From: an uncultured Planctomycetota bacterium
GTDB lineage: Bacteria > Planctomycetota > Planctomycetia > Gemmatales > HRBIN36
Length of the DNA: 64,000 nt
Assembly: GCA_937944855.1 (NCBI GenBank)
Contig: CALFAY010000038.1
Coordinates: forward strand, 104,694 to 168,693
Direction: 5' to 3'
A program made the translations under genes and the position numbers. The notes below the pieces were generated by a model that did not search any database, was not told the origin of the DNA, and was given only the letters and a program-made list of their open reading frames with translations. Positions 62,198-64,000 of the stretch are shown piece after piece (within the stretch, counting starts at the first letter, position 1; the number at the start of each line of letters is the position of its first letter).

Positions 62198-63832
62198 TCA
62201 GGAGGGCCGGAGCAACGAAGCCTGGCGAATCTTTTCCACGCCCTCCAGGAACTGTTTCAAGGCTTGTTCCTGCTCAGCAGGGGAAAGCACTTTACTGGTT
62301 TCGAGAAACAACTGCACCTGGCAGACCGACTGCGCGAACAACTCCTCGTCCGGCTGGGAGTCGGCGATCCCGAACCAGCGCGAAGCGAAGCGGGCCAGGC
62401 GGCGGTCGAGGCGGTCGAAGAAGTTCGTTGGGCTTGGCGGCACTGCCCGACCCTGTTCATCGAAATGCGTGAACCACAAATAGCCGTACCGGGAGCCGGG
62501 CCGGGTCATACGCAGCATGGTAACCGGTACGCCGCTGACGTTTGCAAAGCCCGCCTCTTCGATGCCCCAGCCGGTCGAGCGGTAGCAGACCTGGAGATCG
62601 TGCCACTCGGAGAAAACGAAATCCGCCGAGACGACTGCCTTGCCCTCGGGCAGTTTCCACAGCCAGGCACGGGAATTCGCCCCGAATTCGCTGCTGACCT
62701 CCCGGCTTTCGACGACGAAGTCTTTCTGTAGCCAACCAGCCCATTGCTTGGGAAACAGGTCGGCGTCTAGTTGGTGCAGAGCCGCCTCGAACTCGGCAGC
62801 CGGTCGGCCTGTGTCCCGCACCTCGATGCCGATAAAGCCGAATTGGAACAGGGCCAAGGCAGTCAGGATCAAGGGCAACGGCAGCCAGCCGAGCCAGGTC
62901 AGGCGCAACTCGGGAAGGCGCGTCGGGAAGTCAGCGGGGCGGGACTGCGGGTTGGTGCGAGGAGATTGCCAGAAGAACCGCATCAGGGCGTCGGCGCTGA
63001 GGACCAGCAGAAGCGTCAGCAAGAACGCCGTGAAGCCGACAGCCAGGTGTCTCCATCCGCTGAGCAGGTCCAGGTTCCACCGTTGATACGCATAGGCCAG
63101 TACGAAGGCGCGAAGTGCATTGGCCACCAGAACGAGGCCGGCCGCCGAGAGCAGCACCAGCACGGTATGCACCATCGGACGCCGCTTCCACAGGGCGTAG
63201 AACAAGGTGCAAGCCAATACGGTGAAAAAGGAATGGACGCCGCTGCATGCCTGTTCCACGAACAGGTCTTTGCCGGGAGTCTGGATCACGTTTCCGCTCA
63301 CGGCGTGTTCGACCTCGGCCAGATCGAGCAGATGGCTGCTCCAGGTCGTCGTCACCTGTTGCAGACTCAGCACCAGCCGCTGATCCAGGCCCAAAGGCAG
63401 CGGCACCAGAATGGCCAAAAGCAGCCAGGCCGGCAGCATGGCCCGGAGGAGCTTCCATCCGCCCAAGCCGTACAGGCTCGATGCGGTCAGGAGCAGCAGG
63501 GCACTGCCTCCCAGGACCGGGGAATAGGCGGCAAATGCGACGGCCAGAGCCGGCAAAGACACAGCGAAACCGGCCGCGACGATTCTCCAATCGCCGGGGC
63601 GAAGCTGACCGAGACCTGGCCAGCGTGATGCCGCCACGATGCCGACGCCCAGCAGCACCAAGGGCATGACCTGGTAATGGGGCCGCGCCCAAAGGTACCC
63701 ACCGATAACGCCCATCCACGGCACTACCACGGCCGCCAATGCCACCAGGCCGAACAGAGGCAGAATTCCACCGACCCTCTCCAGGCCGCTGGAAACGAAC
63801 GAGACGGGGCGAGCAGGTGCGGTCGAACTCAT
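62198..63832 (-). CDS. xrtU: Exosortase U
   Basis: A 544-residue multi-pass membrane protein that cleaves PEP-CTERM signals. About eight TM helices form the exosortase core; the catalytic triad is in LFVEQACSGVHSFFTVLACTLFY (Cys), LVANALRAFVLAYAY (Arg) and GWRHLAVGFTAFLL (His). A large C-terminal extracytoplasmic part (about 330-544: EVRDTGRPAAEFEAAL, VSADFVFSEWHDLQVCYRSTGW) is typical of the planctomycete XrtU subtype. ATG 63832 is used; the track start at 63985 adds a doubtful leader, and no strong ribosome site marks either. Its substrates are expected to include the PEP-CTERM proteins in this window. Confidence 0.9.
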   Translation of the reverse strand: MSSTAPARPVSFVSSGLERVGGILPLFGLVALAAVVVPWMGVIGGYLWARPHYQVMPLVLLGVGIVAASRWPGLGQLRPGDWRIVAAGFAVSLPALAVAFAAYSPVLGGSALLLLTASSLYGLGGWKLLRAMLPAWLLLAILVPLPLGLDQRLVLSLQQVTTTWSSHLLDLAEVEHAVSGNVIQTPGKDLFVEQACSGVHSFFTVLACTLFYALWKRRPMVHTVLVLLSAAGLVLVANALRAFVLAYAYQRWNLDLLSGWRHLAVGFTAFLLTLLLVLSADALMRFFWQSPRTNPQSRPADFPTRLPELRLTWLGWLPLPLILTALALFQFGFIGIEVRDTGRPAAEFEAALHQLDADLFPKQWAGWLQKDFVVESREVSSEFGANSRAWLWKLPEGKAVVSADFVFSEWHDLQVCYRSTGWGIEEAGFANVSGVPVTMLRMTRPGSRYGYLWFTHFDEQGRAVPPSPTNFFDRLDRRLARFASRWFGIADSQPDEELFAQSVCQVQLFLETSKVLSPAEQEQALKQFLEGVEKIRQASLLRPS

Positions 63833-63986
63833 CGTGGCCCAGGCTCGAACGATTACCCCCTGCTTTGGATGCAGGGTTGGTTGGATCCGGAATCTGCACG
63901 TCCGGCAGCGGAGCGATAGGTTATTCTCAAGAGGCAGGGTAGCCCTGCCAAGTATTCGCTTCATGAAGTTTCTGTGGAGTCCCAAG

Positions 63987-64000
63987 ATGCAAACGGAATC
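63987..64000 (+). CDS. Possible start of the next gene (partial)
   Basis: ATG 63987 follows GGAG by seven bases on the plus strand and leads to MQTE before the window ends. Another ATG at 63963 is in the same frame (MKFLWSPKMQTE). It is divergent from xrtU. Nothing can be said about the product. Confidence 0.3.

Overview
The window looks like a chromosomal segment of a high-GC planctomycete, most likely of the Gemmata group. This is inferred from the gene content: exosortase U with PEP-CTERM substrates, DUF1552 and DUF1501 Tat-exported proteins, a DUF6263-like secreted protein, a PPC-domain protein, an NHLRC2-like thioredoxin, a GH3-family protein and very large envelope proteins. Coding is dense on both strands. 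I saw no rRNA, tRNA, CRISPR array, transposase or integrase.

Layout. 1-231: 3' end of a PEP-CTERM protein. 491-6509 (minus): a compact phage-type capsid cassette (portal, small protein, secreted HExxH metallopeptidase, prohead protease, major capsid protein, holin-like membrane protein, two small proteins) with no visible terminase, tail or integrase. 6718-19537: housekeeping and small genes: TIGR01777 epimerase, mscL, zinc-ribbon and membrane proteins, DUF6263-like protein, RimK-like ATP-grasp ligase, DHH phosphoesterase, Pro-rich secreted protein, alanine dehydrogenase, ornithine cyclodeaminase homologue, a REP-like repeat patch, an SDR, thrS with a large insertion, and a DnaJ-type zinc-finger protein with a basic tail. 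19597-22717: arginine genes argB-argD-argF. 22724-31579: DUF1552 protein, degenerate GT2, zinc-ribbon membrane protein, GbsR/MarR regulator, FHA-GAF-PP2C phosphatase, MFS transporter, two SDRs and the leucyl/arginyl-transferase bpt.

31841-41738: a 1092-aa and an 1807-aa envelope protein in tandem, which appear to hold three copies of one extracytoplasmic-plus-membrane module, followed by a FliA/WhiG-type sigma factor. 41936-47488: PPC-domain protein, nadB, DUF1501 protein. 47504-57250 (minus): ketoglutarate-semialdehyde-type dehydrogenase, DsbD-like protein, NHL-thioredoxin, GH3 protein, alpha/beta hydrolase and HEAT-repeat lipoprotein. 57498-59313: a broken PEP-CTERM paralogue beside an intact one. 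59338-60663: a protoglobin and MarR regulator pair with a promoter and palindromic operator candidate. 60681-63832: TPR membrane protein and exosortase U.

The PEP-CTERM proteins at both ends and exosortase U form one sorting theme. DsbD and the NHL-thioredoxin probably form an extracytoplasmic redox pair. The capsid cassette and the triplicated envelope proteins are the least explained parts. All functional statements rest on reading the translations by eye; no database search was possible.
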